Shown: in pieces, positions 34,100 through 42,590 of the stretch | Numbering within the stretch: position 1 is the first letter of the stretch | Layout of the letters: every line of letters starts with the position of its first letter | NCBI RefSeq assembly: GCF_001613425.1 | Contig: NZ_BDCI01000011.1 | Coordinates: 152,670-216,669, forward strand | Direction of reading: 5' to 3' | DNA: 64,000 nucleotides | DNA from: Nocardia vulneris | GTDB taxonomy: Bacteria; Actinomycetota; Actinomycetes; Mycobacteriales; Mycobacteriaceae | Program-made: the position numbers and the translations under genes | Notes under the pieces: model-generated | Database searches by the model: none | Seen by the model: the letters and a program-made list of their open reading frames with translations, nothing else | What the model was told of the DNA's origin: nothing

Positions 34100-34152
34100 C
34101 GCGATCAACTATTACGGGTAACCGCCGAATAGCCGAAGGGACGCGCCGCCGT

Positions 34153-36849
34153 TCACCGTTGTGCGGCGTAGATCTCGAGCTCCCGCAGGTCCGGCCGGGC
34201 GGCCGGGTCCTGGGCGGACAGCGTCAGGCGCAGGTAGCGGGTCGTGAGCGGGCGGGTGGGCGCGCCGGTGGCCGGCTCGAGGTCGACCGCGGTCCACGTG
34301 TGATTGTCCGGCGAGGCCTCGAAGGTGGCCGCCGGGGCCGGGCCGGACCAGCGCGGAAGTATCCGGCCGACCGGTGTTCCGGCGCCGAGGTCGACGGTGT
34401 AGGTGGCCGGTCCGGCGCCCGGCGCCCAGCCGGTGCCGACGCTGCCGTCGACTGCGGCGTCGGCGTAGCGCCCCGGTTCCTCGGCGCTCGCCGTGACGGA
34501 TTTGCAGCGGGCGAGGTTGTCGGTGGGGGTGCGGTCCGGGCGGCGGGTCGGCAGGGTCAGCGGTTCGTCCCGGCTGACCGTCGCGACGCCGGTCGGCGTG
34601 CGGACCTGCATGGCCGCACCGTCTTTCAGGATGATCCTGGTCTGGTCCGGTCCCAGTTCGGCGTCGAAGGTCCGGCCCTGCCAGCGCATTCCGCGCAGGT
34701 GCAGGCCGGTGCTCAGCTCCGGCGGCAGCATCGGATCGACCCGTATCTCGTCGGCGCGCTGGCGCAGGCCGAGCAAGCCGTTGGTGAAGGTCTGCAGGAA
34801 ACCGCCCGCGGCCGTGCCGAAGGTGAAGGCGGGCGCGCCCGCCAGTGCGTCCTTGACCCCTACCTTGTTGCCGCGCGCCTCGGCGAACTGCCCGAACGGC
34901 GCGCGCATGAACGGGCGCACCGCGCGTTCGAGGTAGGTGTTGGTGGTGCAGCCGGGCGTGCCGATGGTCGCGGCGTCGATGGCGTGCACCGAATCGGTCA
35001 TCGCGGGACCGTCGGGATCGGTGTGCTCGGCGTAATACTCCAAGGTCCTGGCCGAAACCTCCGGTGGCATAGGCCATTCGAGCGGGTAGACGAGCAGGAC
35101 GGTGTCCGCCTGTTTGATCGGTGTGCCCGCGTAGCCGTCGTACTGGGCGAAGATCTGCCGTTCGGCGTCGAACGGCATGCGCAGCCGATCGGCGATGGCC
35201 ACCCATTCGGGCGGGGCGGGCGCGCCGACGAGCTGCGCGGCGCTGGTCGCATGGCGCAGCGCCAGTGCCGCCACCGCGTTGGTGTAGGCGCCGTCGCGCA
35301 CGCCGTTGCTGTATTCGTCCGGGCCCGCGACGTTTTCGATCGAATAGCTGCCGTCGTCGTTCGGTGTCACCCGGGAAGCCCAGAACTCGGCGAGGTTGCG
35401 CAGGATCGGCCAGCCACGCTCGCGCAGATAGCCGGTATCGGCGGTGGCCAGGTAGTACTGCCAGGCCGCGAGCGAGATATCGCCTTGCAGGTGGATCTGG
35501 GTCAGGCAGTGCGGCGGATCCCAGCTGTGGCATTCGGCCAGCGCGCCCCGGCTCGCGCTGGTCCAGGGATAGAACGCGCCGCGCAAGCCCAGCTGCGCGG
35601 CGTTGGCCTGCGCGGCGGGCAGCGTCTTGTAGCGGTACTCCACCACGGATCTCGCGAGTTCGGGCGCGAATTGCAGCAGGGCCGGGAACATCCAGATATC
35701 GGCGTCCCAGAACACCGCGCCCGCGTAGTTGTCGCTGCTCAGCCCGACCGGTGAGAGGCTGTTGTCCTGTTCGGGATTCGTGCCGGAGTACAGCGAATAG
35801 AGCGCGCCCCGCACCCAGTTCTGCAACTCGGGGGCGTCGGGTGTCTCGATATCACCGCGCCACAGCGCGCGCCAGACCGCGGCCGTACCGGCCAGCAGCT
35901 CCGGCCAGCCCTTGTCCGCGGCACGCTGTGCGGCGGCGCGCGCCGCGGCGGCGGGCTCGGGGGCGGTGAGCTGGGTGTCGACGCCGACGAATTTGGTTAT
36001 CGCATAAGACTTCCCGGCTTCGACCGGGAACTTGCTCTGCTGTTCGGCGGTGAGTTCGCGGGCCGGTCCGGGCCGCACGGGATGCCCGGTGCGCAACACC
36101 GAGGCGACCTCGCCCGGAACGCCGGTGCCCTCGGTGCGGAAACCGACGCCGATCCCGTCGCCGCGCGGGCCGGCGTCGACCGGGGTGAGCCTGCGCGCTC
36201 CGGCGCCGTCGAGGCGATCGGTCACCGTGAGTTCGCCGGACCAGTGCGGCACCACGGTCAGCCGGACCGCGCCGACATGCTGGTCGGCGCGGTCGGCGAA
36301 CACCTCGTACACCAGGTCGGTGGCCTTGCCGTCGGTGCCGGTCCAGGTCAGCGTCGTGCGCACCAGCCCGCAGCGCAGATAGCGCGACTGCGCGAACTTC
36401 GTGATCTGCGCGGCGGGCGTCGCGGTGGAGAAGGTGTCGGCACCGGCGCCGACGGTGAGCGTGGACCAGTTCGGGAGCGCCGCGGCGACTTCCCTATCGT
36501 CGGCCAGACCCGGTGTGTGCCCGTACAACCCGGCCACGAAGGCGCCGTCGTAGCGCGGCGTGTACAGCGGCCAGCCGGACGGCTCACCGGTGAGCGCGTA
36601 GCCGGTGCCGCGGGGCGGGACACGCAGCCCGAGATAGCCGTTGCCGACGAACGGATGTTGGTCGAACGCGGCGTCCACGTCGGTGTTCGAGGACATCCAG
36701 CCGGGATCGGACGAGGCCGGGTCCTCGGGACACACGTGCGCGGCGTCGGCCTCCCCGGTGTGCCGGACGGCGTAGAGCACACCGCAGGCCACGAGAATCA
36801 CTGCGGCGACGAACGCGGTGGCGATCAGGAACCTGGTGCGCGAAGCCAA
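34153..36849 (-). CDS. exported GH65-family glycoside hydrolase/phosphorylase (acid trehalase-like) with C-terminal F5/8C-like domain
   Basis: The 898-residue protein begins with a membrane segment (RFLIATAFVAAVILVACGVL), either a signal anchor or a lipoprotein signal (LVAC). The GH65 parts are in order: NTDVDAAFDQHPFVGNGYLG, VFWDADIWMFPALLQF, IENVAGPDEYSNGVRDGAYT with the likely catalytic Glu in GPDEY, and KQADTVLLVYPLEWP. The last 130 residues (from NLARCKSVTASAEEPGRYAD to LRELEIYAAQR) resemble an F5/8 type C carbohydrate-binding domain. Export suggests hydrolysis rather than phosphorolysis; trehalose or a kojibiose/nigerose-type glycoside is the likely substrate. It overlaps the upstream propeller gene by 25 bases, so both are co-translated. 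Confidence 0.88.
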   Translation of the reverse strand: MASRTRFLIATAFVAAVILVACGVLYAVRHTGEADAAHVCPEDPASSDPGWMSSNTDVDAAFDQHPFVGNGYLGLRVPPRGTGYALTGEPSGWPLYTPRYDGAFVAGLYGHTPGLADDREVAAALPNWSTLTVGAGADTFSTATPAAQITKFAQSRYLRCGLVRTTLTWTGTDGKATDLVYEVFADRADQHVGAVRLTVVPHWSGELTVTDRLDGAGARRLTPVDAGPRGDGIGVGFRTEGTGVPGEVASVLRTGHPVRPGPARELTAEQQSKFPVEAGKSYAITKFVGVDTQLTAPEPAAAARAAAQRAADKGWPELLAGTAAVWRALWRGDIETPDAPELQNWVRGALYSLYSGTNPEQDNSLSPVGLSSDNYAGAVFWDADIWMFPALLQFAPELARSVVEYRYKTLPAAQANAAQLGLRGAFYPWTSASRGALAECHSWDPPHCLTQIHLQGDISLAAWQYYLATADTGYLRERGWPILRNLAEFWASRVTPNDDGSYSIENVAGPDEYSNGVRDGAYTNAVAALALRHATSAAQLVGAPAPPEWVAIADRLRMPFDAERQIFAQYDGYAGTPIKQADTVLLVYPLEWPMPPEVSARTLEYYAEHTDPDGPAMTDSVHAIDAATIGTPGCTTNTYLERAVRPFMRAPFGQFAEARGNKVGVKDALAGAPAFTFGTAAGGFLQTFTNGLLGLRQRADEIRVDPMLPPELSTGLHLRGMRWQGRTFDAELGPDQTRIILKDGAAMQVRTPTGVATVSRDEPLTLPTRRPDRTPTDNLARCKSVTASAEEPGRYADAAVDGSVGTGWAPGAGPATYTVDLGAGTPVGRILPRWSGPAPAATFEASPDNHTWTAVDLEPATGAPTRPLTTRYLRLTLSAQDPAARPDLRELEIYAAQR

Positions 36850-37910
36850 ACCGTACCTCCATGTACTGCATGGATGATCGTGTGGTGCTCAGCGATACGG
36901 GGCCATCCTATGTCCGGCGTCGCGTTCGGGCAGCAGTCGTCGCGGCTCTGGCCGAGCGGCGGTTCAGGGGTCGCGGTAGTGGCGTCCGGGTCGAAGCCGC
37001 CGGGGATCTCATAGATCACGCCGGTGAACGTGGCCCCGAACAGCCGGCCCGCCGAGAAGCCCGTCGGGCCGCGGCCGTAGGTGAGCACACTGGTCAGCGG
37101 ATTGCCGCCGCCGAGCACGCAGTATTGATTCGGCGCGTCGATGCGGATCACCTGTCCTGCGGTGTTCAGCGGAACCACCGGCCGGTCCAGCGAATCCAAG
37201 GTCAGCCCGTCCGGCGCGGCGAGCGCGTCGGCGCCGCCCAGGTCGAGCAGCGACTGGGGTGCGCCCGGGTTCGCCGTCGGAATCCGGCTCACCCCCGGGT
37301 CGGCGAATGTCCTTCCTATGTACAAGTATTCGTCGTCTTTGCCGAGCACCGCGCCGTTCGCGCTCGGGAACGCCGCCCAATCGGCCTGCACCACGCGGTT
37401 CGGATACACCCGCCCGATCAGCGCACCGAAATCGTTGGTGGCGTAGACCGTTCCGTCCTGCGCGACGTCCATCCCGTTGGCCGCGCTGAGTCCGGCCGCG
37501 AACGGGGTAAGCGCGCCGGTGTCCGGATCGAGTTCGACGATGCCCGCCTGCCGCAGCGCGTCGCCCGCGAACACGCGGGCGTCCGCGCCGTAGCCGACGA
37601 GCAGTGTGCCTTGCGGTGTCCAGGCCAGCGCGCCCCCGCCGCCGCTCGGCACGGTCGCGATCGGCACCGGGACCGCACCCGGAGCATCTATGCGGTAGAC
37701 CCGGCCGGTCGCCAGGTCGGTGGTGTACGCCCGGCCGCGCGCGTCGACGGTCAGCCCCTCCAGCGCGCCGGGCAGCGCCGCGGCGGGAATGGTCGGTTGC
37801 CCGGCACCCGCGCACACCGGTGCGGCCTGGGCCGCGGGCGCGGCCACGGCGGACACCGTCGCGAACGCCAACGCCGCCAATACCGTTGCCGCCTTGCGCA
37901 GTTCACTCAT
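36825..37910 (-). CDS. secreted SMP-30/gluconolactonase-like beta-propeller protein
   Basis: A 361-residue protein with a signal peptide cleaved near AAPAAQAAP (residue about 29). The mature part has propeller repeats of the type GLTVDARGRAYTTDLATGRV, GGGALAWTPQGTLLVGYG, AANGMDVAQDGTVYATNDFG and APDGLTLDSLDRPVVPLNTA. The family contains lactonases and related hydrolases, but many secreted members have no known activity. GAGGTG lies six bases before ATG. The final 40 residues (after GGFDPD) look unstructured and overlap the GH65 start. A 23-codon ORF upstream ends in an ATGA overlap with this start. Confidence 0.82.
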   Translation of the reverse strand: MSELRKAATVLAALAFATVSAVAAPAAQAAPVCAGAGQPTIPAAALPGALEGLTVDARGRAYTTDLATGRVYRIDAPGAVPVPIATVPSGGGGALAWTPQGTLLVGYGADARVFAGDALRQAGIVELDPDTGALTPFAAGLSAANGMDVAQDGTVYATNDFGALIGRVYPNRVVQADWAAFPSANGAVLGKDDEYLYIGRTFADPGVSRIPTANPGAPQSLLDLGGADALAAPDGLTLDSLDRPVVPLNTAGQVIRIDAPNQYCVLGGGNPLTSVLTYGRGPTGFSAGRLFGATFTGVIYEIPGGFDPDATTATPEPPLGQSRDDCCPNATPDIGWPRIAEHHTIIHAVHGGTVWLRAPGS

Positions 37911-37978
37911 GACTGCACCTCGCTGGCGCTCGGTTCCGTCATGCGCGAGGCACGCTGTGACATGATTCGCTCACTCAT
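37907..37978 (-). CDS. 23-residue ORF coupled to the propeller gene
   Basis: ATG 37978 is preceded by AAAGGGAAA about three bases upstream and opens MSERIMSQRASRMTEPSASE followed by VQS; its TGA overlaps the ATG at 37910. The codon pattern may simply reflect the repeated ATGAGTGA start context (the same ATGAGTGA stretch begins both ORFs). A coupling role is possible; no family recognised. Confidence 0.3.
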   Translation of the reverse strand: MSERIMSQRASRMTEPSASEVQS

Positions 37979-38227
37979 GGTTTCCCTTTCCCGACGGGTG
38001 CGCCGATGGTGAACCGTTTCCGGCAGCGGCGGCCTGGTGCGTCGCCCGCCGGTCGCGGCGGCGACTCGTGCGGTATGCCCATGGCACAGCGCAGTATGCC
38101 TCGGCGGACCCGAAATCGGCGGCGATGTCGGTGGCGGTGGCGTGCCAGGTCCGGTTTACCCTTTTCTGAGGCCGGATGGGCGGCGACCAGGTGCGTCGCG
38201 CCCGGCGTGTGAAGGGACTGGTGCGAT
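37979..38227. other. intergenic region between divergent genes, no further gene seen
   Basis: Together with the small ORF above, 317 bases separate the propeller gene (minus) from the thioesterase gene (plus). I see no other coding sequence; both promoters should lie here but none is clear. Confidence 0.5.
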
Positions 38228-38695
38228 ATGACCGACGACGTGGCGACCCCGCCGTTCACCGAAATCATCAACGGAGCGCTGGAATTCACCATTCCGGTCG
38301 CGCACCGGATGGGTATCACGGCGGCCGAGGTGCGCCGCGGCTTCGCCGCGACGACGGTGCCGGTCGAGGGCAACGGCAACCACTTCGGGGCGATGTACGC
38401 CGGGGTGCTCTTCACGGTCGCCGAGATCCTCGGCGGTGCGATCGCCATCGCGACCTTCGACAACTCCGCGTACTACCCGCTGGTGAAGGACCTGCACGTG
38501 TACTTCCGCAAGCCGGCCAAGACCGATGTGCGCGCCGAAGCGACCCTGTCCGACGCGGAGATCGCCCGGATCGAGGCCGAGGCCGCCGCGAACGGGAAGT
38601 CCGACTTCACGCTGCGGGCCGTGGTCACCGACGCCGCCGGGGTGGTCGTCGCGGAAACCGAAGGTCTCTACCAGTTGCGCGCCCACGGCAAGTAG
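38228..38695 (+). CDS. hotdog-fold thioesterase-like protein (DUF4442/YiiD C-terminal type)
   Basis: The 155-residue protein matches the small hotdog proteins of actinobacteria: VPVEGNGNHFGAMYAGVLFT contains the N-H-x-G-x-M pattern, followed by VAEILGGAIAIATF on the central helix and VKDLHVYFRKPAKTDVRAEA on a core strand. The family cleaves acyl-CoA or acyl-ACP thioesters; the acyl chain is unknown. Single gene; no operon partners. Confidence 0.82.
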   Translation: MTDDVATPPFTEIINGALEFTIPVAHRMGITAAEVRRGFAATTVPVEGNGNHFGAMYAGVLFTVAEILGGAIAIATFDNSAYYPLVKDLHVYFRKPAKTDVRAEATLSDAEIARIEAEAAANGKSDFTLRAVVTDAAGVVVAETEGLYQLRAHGK

Positions 38696-38879
38696 GGGCG
38701 TCGGCGTGGCGGCGTCCCGCTGACCGGGACTCGGCACCGGACGTTGCGAGCGGAAACACAATTTCGCTGTGATCTCGGGCACATAACGTAACGATAACTG
38801 AACGCTCGTATGACCCTTTCCGGCTGCTCGGAACGGGAAATAGCAATGCCCTCTCAGTTTGTGTCGACAATTCGTCCGT

Positions 38880-39061
38880 GATCACCGCGTGATTTGCAGC
38901 GAATTCTTCGCTACCGTCGCCGAAGCCCGATCGAAGACGGGCTCGAACTCGGACCGCTGAACGCCGGTAACCCTGTCCCACGGTCCGAGGATCCCCGACC
39001 TACCTGGGGGCAGGGACGCGACCTCGACGGTCGTGCCGGTGGGCGCAGGCAGGAAACTCCT
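38880..39061 (+). ncRNA. structured leader of the rpf-like gene; possible ydaO-like (c-di-AMP) riboswitch
   Basis: The 180 bases before the Rpf-like start contain several stems: GTCCC (after 38970) with GGGAC (39012-39016), an inner CCCC/GGGG hairpin, and CGACC-TCGAC-GGTCG (39019-39033). Rpf genes of actinobacteria are often controlled by ydaO riboswitches, and the stretch ACGGTCCGAGGATCCCC resembles part of that motif, but the conserved GGTGAATC and GACAGCTNACC elements are not seen. So it is a structured leader of uncertain class. ATCAC-CGC-GTGAT at 38881-38893 may be a protein site at its start. Confidence 0.3.
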
Positions 39062-39391
39062 ATGTCGCTCAACAGCAAGTTCAGCGCTCGTGCCCTCGGC
39101 CTCACCGCCGCGCTCGGCGCTTTCGTCGTCGTCCCGTTCGGCCTGTCCACCGCCACCGCGTCCGCGCACAACTGGGATGCGGTCGCGCAGTGCGAGAGCG
39201 GTGGCAACTGGGCCATCGAGACCGGTAACGGTTTCTCCGGCGGGCTGCAGTTCACCCAGAGCACCTGGGAGGCCAACGGCGGTGTCGGCCGGCCGAGCAA
39301 CGCGAGCCGGGCCGAGCAGATCCGGGTCGCCGAGAACGTGCTCGCCACCCAGGGCGCCGGCGCCTGGCCGGTCTGCGGCGCCCACCTCTGA
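39062..39391 (+). CDS. secreted resuscitation-promoting-factor-like (Rpf domain) protein
   Basis: A 109-residue protein: signal peptide cleaved after TASA (about residue 35), then a single transglycosylase-like Rpf domain starting HNWDAVAQCESGGNWAIETG with the catalytic Glu in CESGG, followed by GFSGGLQFTQSTWEANGG and IRVAENVLATQGAGAWPVCG. Rpf proteins cleave peptidoglycan and stimulate growth of resting cells. This is the minimal form, like short Rpf proteins of Rhodococcus and mycobacterial RpfE/D cores, with no LysM or G5 domain. AGGAAACTCCT precedes ATG, a modest ribosome site. Confidence 0.92.
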   Translation: MSLNSKFSARALGLTAALGAFVVVPFGLSTATASAHNWDAVAQCESGGNWAIETGNGFSGGLQFTQSTWEANGGVGRPSNASRAEQIRVAENVLATQGAGAWPVCGAHL

Positions 39392-39399
39392 CGCCGATC

Positions 39400-39428
39400 G
39401 GCGCCTGCCGCGAAACGCGGTAGGCGCC
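39400..39428 (+). terminator. terminator hairpin of the rpf-like gene
   Basis: GGCGCCTGCCGCG (39400-39412) pairs with CGCGGTAGGCGCC (39416-39428) around AAA, with one G-T mismatch position, eight bases after the stop. Confidence 0.7.
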
Positions 39429-39568
39429 GGGCTATTTCGGGGCGATTGCGTCACCCGGGGAAAGCGTCGAGTTTTCCGATGATATCCCTGGCGCTGCGCT
39501 GTTTCGCGTGACATCGAATGAAGGTGTGCGCAGCGAGCATTCAGATATTTCGTCCTATCTTTCGGAAC

Positions 39569-39582
39569 TAGAACACGTTTCG
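39569..39582. promoter_or_regulatory. candidate TetR-type (KstR-like) operator
   Basis: TAGAACACGTTTCG matches the KstR pattern TnnAACnnGTTnnA except for the last base. It is 125 bases upstream of the MFS gene. One such site can occur by chance; the MFS substrate is unknown. Confidence 0.25.
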
Positions 39583-39674
39583 GTCTCGGGCCGGGAAATG
39601 CCTGCGCGTGGTGATACCCATCACTACCCTGTTGCCACCCGGCTCCCTCGGTGCTGGATCGCCGTAGATCCAGC

Positions 39675-39703
39675 CGAGATGCCGTGGTCAGAAAGGCATC
39701 TCG
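39675..39703 (+). promoter_or_regulatory. hairpin covering the ribosome site of the MFS gene
   Basis: CGAGATGCC (39675-39683) and GGCATCTCG (39695-39703) form a perfect 9-bp stem with an 11-base loop, ending three bases before ATG 39707. The only ribosome-site-like bases (GAAAGG) lie at the loop/stem border, so the stem would limit translation. As DNA it is also a good palindromic operator. Confidence 0.5.
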
Positions 39704-39706
39704 ACC

Positions 39707-41653
39707 ATGAGTTCGACCCGGACCGCAGCCCCACCGACGCTTCTCACCGGGCTGTGGCAGCGCAAGCTACCGCACTATCCCGACACCCCCGCCCGCTCCT
39801 GGTACCTGACGGTCGTCGTCGTCACCTCGATCGCGCTCTACTACCAGTTGTTCGTCACCGGCGCGGTGGGCAACGAACTGATCGCCTACTTCGAGCTGTC
39901 GTTCGCCTACTTCGTCTGGATCTTCATCATCGGCGCGGCCTTCGGCGCCGTGGCCTCGGTGCTGGCCGGGGTGCTCGACCGCTGGGGGCGCGCGAACATC
40001 GTCGCCTACGGCGTGGTGATCTGCTCGCTGCTGACGTTGTTCGCGGTGCCCGCGACCACGACGAAGGAGCAGTACCTCTTCGTCTACTGCGTGGTGAGCA
40101 TCGTCGAGGGCGCGGTGCTGGTGGCCACGCCCGCGCTCATCCGGGACTTCTCGCCGCAGCTCGGCCGGGCCTCGGCGATGGGCTTCTGGACCCTCGGTCC
40201 GGTGATCGGCGCGCTGGTCACCACCGGCATCTCCACCAGGACGTTGGACGCGCACCCGGATTGGCAGTATCACTACCGGCTCTGCGGCGTGATCTGTCTG
40301 GTCATCGCGGTGTTCGCGGTGGTCGGCCTGCGGGAACTCAGCCCGCCGCTGCGCGACCAGATCATGGTGTCGCTGCGCGACCGGGCGCTCATCGAGGCGC
40401 GGGCGCGCGGGTTGGACGTGCGCAAACTCGAGCAGGGACAGTGGCGCCAGATGCTGCACCTGGACATCGTCGGTTCGGCGTTCGGGATCAGCCTGTTCCT
40501 GGCGTTCTTCTACACGATCGTGTCGTTCCTGACCGTCTATATGGCGACCAACTTCGGCTTCAGCCCGGCCAAGGCGAACGCACTGGGCAACTGGTACTGG
40601 ACCGCCAACGCGGTGGCGCTGGTACTGGCCGGGCTCGCCTCGGACTATCTCAAGGTGCGCAAGCCGTTCATGATCATCGGCGCGGTGCTCAGCATCGTCG
40701 GCATGTACCTGTTCATCGGGTACACCGACGACCCGGACACCGGCTATTACACCTTCGCCTGGGTGTTCGCCCTGATCGCGATCGGGACGGGCATCGCCTA
40801 CTCCACCTGGATGGCGAGCTTCACCGAGACGGTCGAGCAGCGCAACCCCGCGGCGACCGCGGTGGGCCTCGCGGTCTGGGGCGGGACGCTGCGCGGCGTG
40901 GTCACCGTGGTGCTGTTCGGGCTGCTCGTGGTGGTGAACGCGGCGGGGCCGCTGGTCAACCACGGTCCGCGGTTGCACGAGATACAGACGCGCTACGGTC
41001 CCCAGCTCGCCACGATCCAGCAGGTGGGGCCGGAAACCCTGGCGGCACTGGGCAAAGACCCGAACGACCAGGCGGCCCAGCTGGCGGCGCTGACGAAGCT
41101 GACCGGGGCCACCCCCGCCGAGATCCAGGCGGCGTTCGCGCTCAACGCCCGCTACCCGGACGAACTGGCGACGCTGCAGGCGATCGAACCCGCCACCCAG
41201 GCCGCACTCGCCGCGAACCCCGCCGACGCCAACGCGGGACTCGCGGCCGTGGGTCAGGTCGCACGGAAGTTCGGTATCCCGCCGGATCAGGCGATCGCCC
41301 GGCTCACCGCGGTCCAGCAGATCCCGCCCGCCGAACTGGCCGGCGCGACCACCGTGGGCCCGAAGCTGATCCAGGCCCGGGCGCAGTTGGAGACGGTCGG
41401 CACCATTCCCGCCGCCGACCAGGCGTACCTGGCTGCGCACGGGAAAGAGGTGCAGCAGGCCAGGGCCGATTCGCCGGAGCAGTGGGCCCGCTGGTGGTGG
41501 ATCTGCCTGCTCGCGCAGGTCGCGTTCCTGCCGTTCGTCTTCCTGATGGCCGGGCACTGGTCACCGCGGCGGGCCGCGGCCGCCGCCGCCGAGCACGACC
41601 GGGTGGTCCAGCGTGAGCTGGCGGAACTGACGCCGGTGCCGACCGCGCGCTAG
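39707..41653 (+). CDS. MFS transporter with a 175-residue Ala/Gln-rich insert before the last helix
   Basis: A 648-residue protein. Residues 1-412 are a typical MFS carrier (about 11 helices; DRWGRANIVAYGVVI between helices 2 and 3 and RDFSPQLGRASAMGFWTLGP in helices 4-5). Residues about 415-590 are a soluble Ala/Gln-rich stretch with loosely repeated elements (VGPETLAALGKDPND, ATPAEIQAAFALNARYP, ANPADANAGLAAVGQVARKF). The last helix is WWWICLLAQVAFLPFVFLMA (about 595-617). The normal MFS length is 400-450, so the insert is striking. It should lie outside the membrane if helix 12 runs inward. Substrate unknown. Confidence 0.85.
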   Translation: MSSTRTAAPPTLLTGLWQRKLPHYPDTPARSWYLTVVVVTSIALYYQLFVTGAVGNELIAYFELSFAYFVWIFIIGAAFGAVASVLAGVLDRWGRANIVAYGVVICSLLTLFAVPATTTKEQYLFVYCVVSIVEGAVLVATPALIRDFSPQLGRASAMGFWTLGPVIGALVTTGISTRTLDAHPDWQYHYRLCGVICLVIAVFAVVGLRELSPPLRDQIMVSLRDRALIEARARGLDVRKLEQGQWRQMLHLDIVGSAFGISLFLAFFYTIVSFLTVYMATNFGFSPAKANALGNWYWTANAVALVLAGLASDYLKVRKPFMIIGAVLSIVGMYLFIGYTDDPDTGYYTFAWVFALIAIGTGIAYSTWMASFTETVEQRNPAATAVGLAVWGGTLRGVVTVVLFGLLVVVNAAGPLVNHGPRLHEIQTRYGPQLATIQQVGPETLAALGKDPNDQAAQLAALTKLTGATPAEIQAAFALNARYPDELATLQAIEPATQAALAANPADANAGLAAVGQVARKFGIPPDQAIARLTAVQQIPPAELAGATTVGPKLIQARAQLETVGTIPAADQAYLAAHGKEVQQARADSPEQWARWWWICLLAQVAFLPFVFLMAGHWSPRRAAAAAAEHDRVVQRELAELTPVPTAR

Positions 41654-41656
41654 CGG

Positions 41657-41866
41657 CTATTCGACGCCGAGGGTGACCTCGGTCGATTTGACCAGCACCT
41701 TGACCCGGGCGCCGTCGGTGAGCGCCAGATCGTCGACGGCGTCCCGGGTGATCGAGGAGGTGATCTCGTCGCCGCCCGCGAGTCGGACCCGGACCACGGC
41801 CATGGCCTCGCCCCGGGTGATCGAGATGACCGTGCCGTCCAGCTGGTTACGGGTGCTCAGTCGCAT
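41657..41866 (-). CDS. single TOBE/Mop-domain molybdate-binding protein (molbindin-like)
   Basis: A 69-residue protein made of one Mop domain: MRLSTRNQLDGTVISITRGE, then MAVVRVRLAGGDEITSSITR and ALTDGARVKVLVKSTEVTLG. Mop proteins oligomerise and store or sense molybdate/tungstate. ATG 41866 gives the canonical start; an in-frame start at 41893 is less likely. It is five kilobases from the mod operon. Converges on the MFS gene with three bases between stops. Confidence 0.9.
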   Translation of the reverse strand: MRLSTRNQLDGTVISITRGEAMAVVRVRLAGGDEITSSITRDAVDDLALTDGARVKVLVKSTEVTLGVE

Positions 41867-41920
41867 GCGGGCGAGCATACGCACCGCGAGCACGCCCGCC
41901 GCGGATCTCGAGCCCGGTGT

Positions 41921-42499
41921 CTAGCGCGCAATCGCGGACGGCAACGGGTGGTCCGGCTCCAAGGCGGGGAGGCCGTCGATGCTGGTCGCGTTGTCGCCCG
42001 CGATGCGCTTGGCGAAGTCGTCGTCGCCGCGGCGGTCGTGCAGCGCGTCGAGCACCGGGCGCTCGTCGACGAGTTCGAGATAGGGGACCGAATACCCGCA
42101 GGAGTCGGCGATCCGGTCGATGCTGACCACGATGACACCGCGCAGGCCCGGATGCTGGAGCCCGAAATGCGGCCGCAGCGTGTCGAATTCGGCGGAGTCG
42201 GGCCGGACGAGACGACCGGTGCCGAAGAGCCGCAGGATCTTCGAGGTGCGGGTGAACGAGCAGAACATGATGGTGATCCGGCCGTTGTCGCGCAGGTGCG
42301 CGATGGTCTCCGCGCCACTGCCGTAGAGATCGAGGTAGGCGAAGGTGTGCTCGTCGAGCACCGCGAAGGTGTCGCGATAACCCTTGGGGGACAGGTTCAC
42401 CCGGCCGCCCTCGGACGGTGCGGTGGCCACGAAGAACATCGATTGCTCGCCGATGAACTTGCGGAGCGCGTCATCGAGATGTGCGAAGACCTTCGCCAT
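41921..42499 (-). CDS. pyridoxamine 5'-phosphate oxidase-fold protein
   Basis: The 192-residue protein has the FMN-binding split-barrel pattern: FIGEQSMFFVATAPSEGGRV, NLSPKGYRDTFAVLDEHTFA, IAHLRDNGRITIMFCSFTRT and LRLFGTGRLVRPD. This subgroup (often annotated PPOX class probable F420- or FMN-dependent enzyme) is common in actinobacteria and of unknown substrate. GGGG lies about six bases before ATG 42499. Confidence 0.85.
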   Translation of the reverse strand: MAKVFAHLDDALRKFIGEQSMFFVATAPSEGGRVNLSPKGYRDTFAVLDEHTFAYLDLYGSGAETIAHLRDNGRITIMFCSFTRTSKILRLFGTGRLVRPDSAEFDTLRPHFGLQHPGLRGVIVVSIDRIADSCGYSVPYLELVDERPVLDALHDRRGDDDFAKRIAGDNATSIDGLPALEPDHPLPSAIAR

Positions 42500-42590
42500 C
42501 GGGGCCCCTTCCCATGTCGTCCCACGATCGGACACGATGAGCGTAACGCCGCGACACCCGGTCGCCGGGCGGCTGAGGCTTAGATCACCC

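Noticed and set aside
42500..42590. Possible small gene between the PPOX-fold and SDR genes
   Set aside because: The 91 bases contain no frame with a start and ribosome site on either strand.
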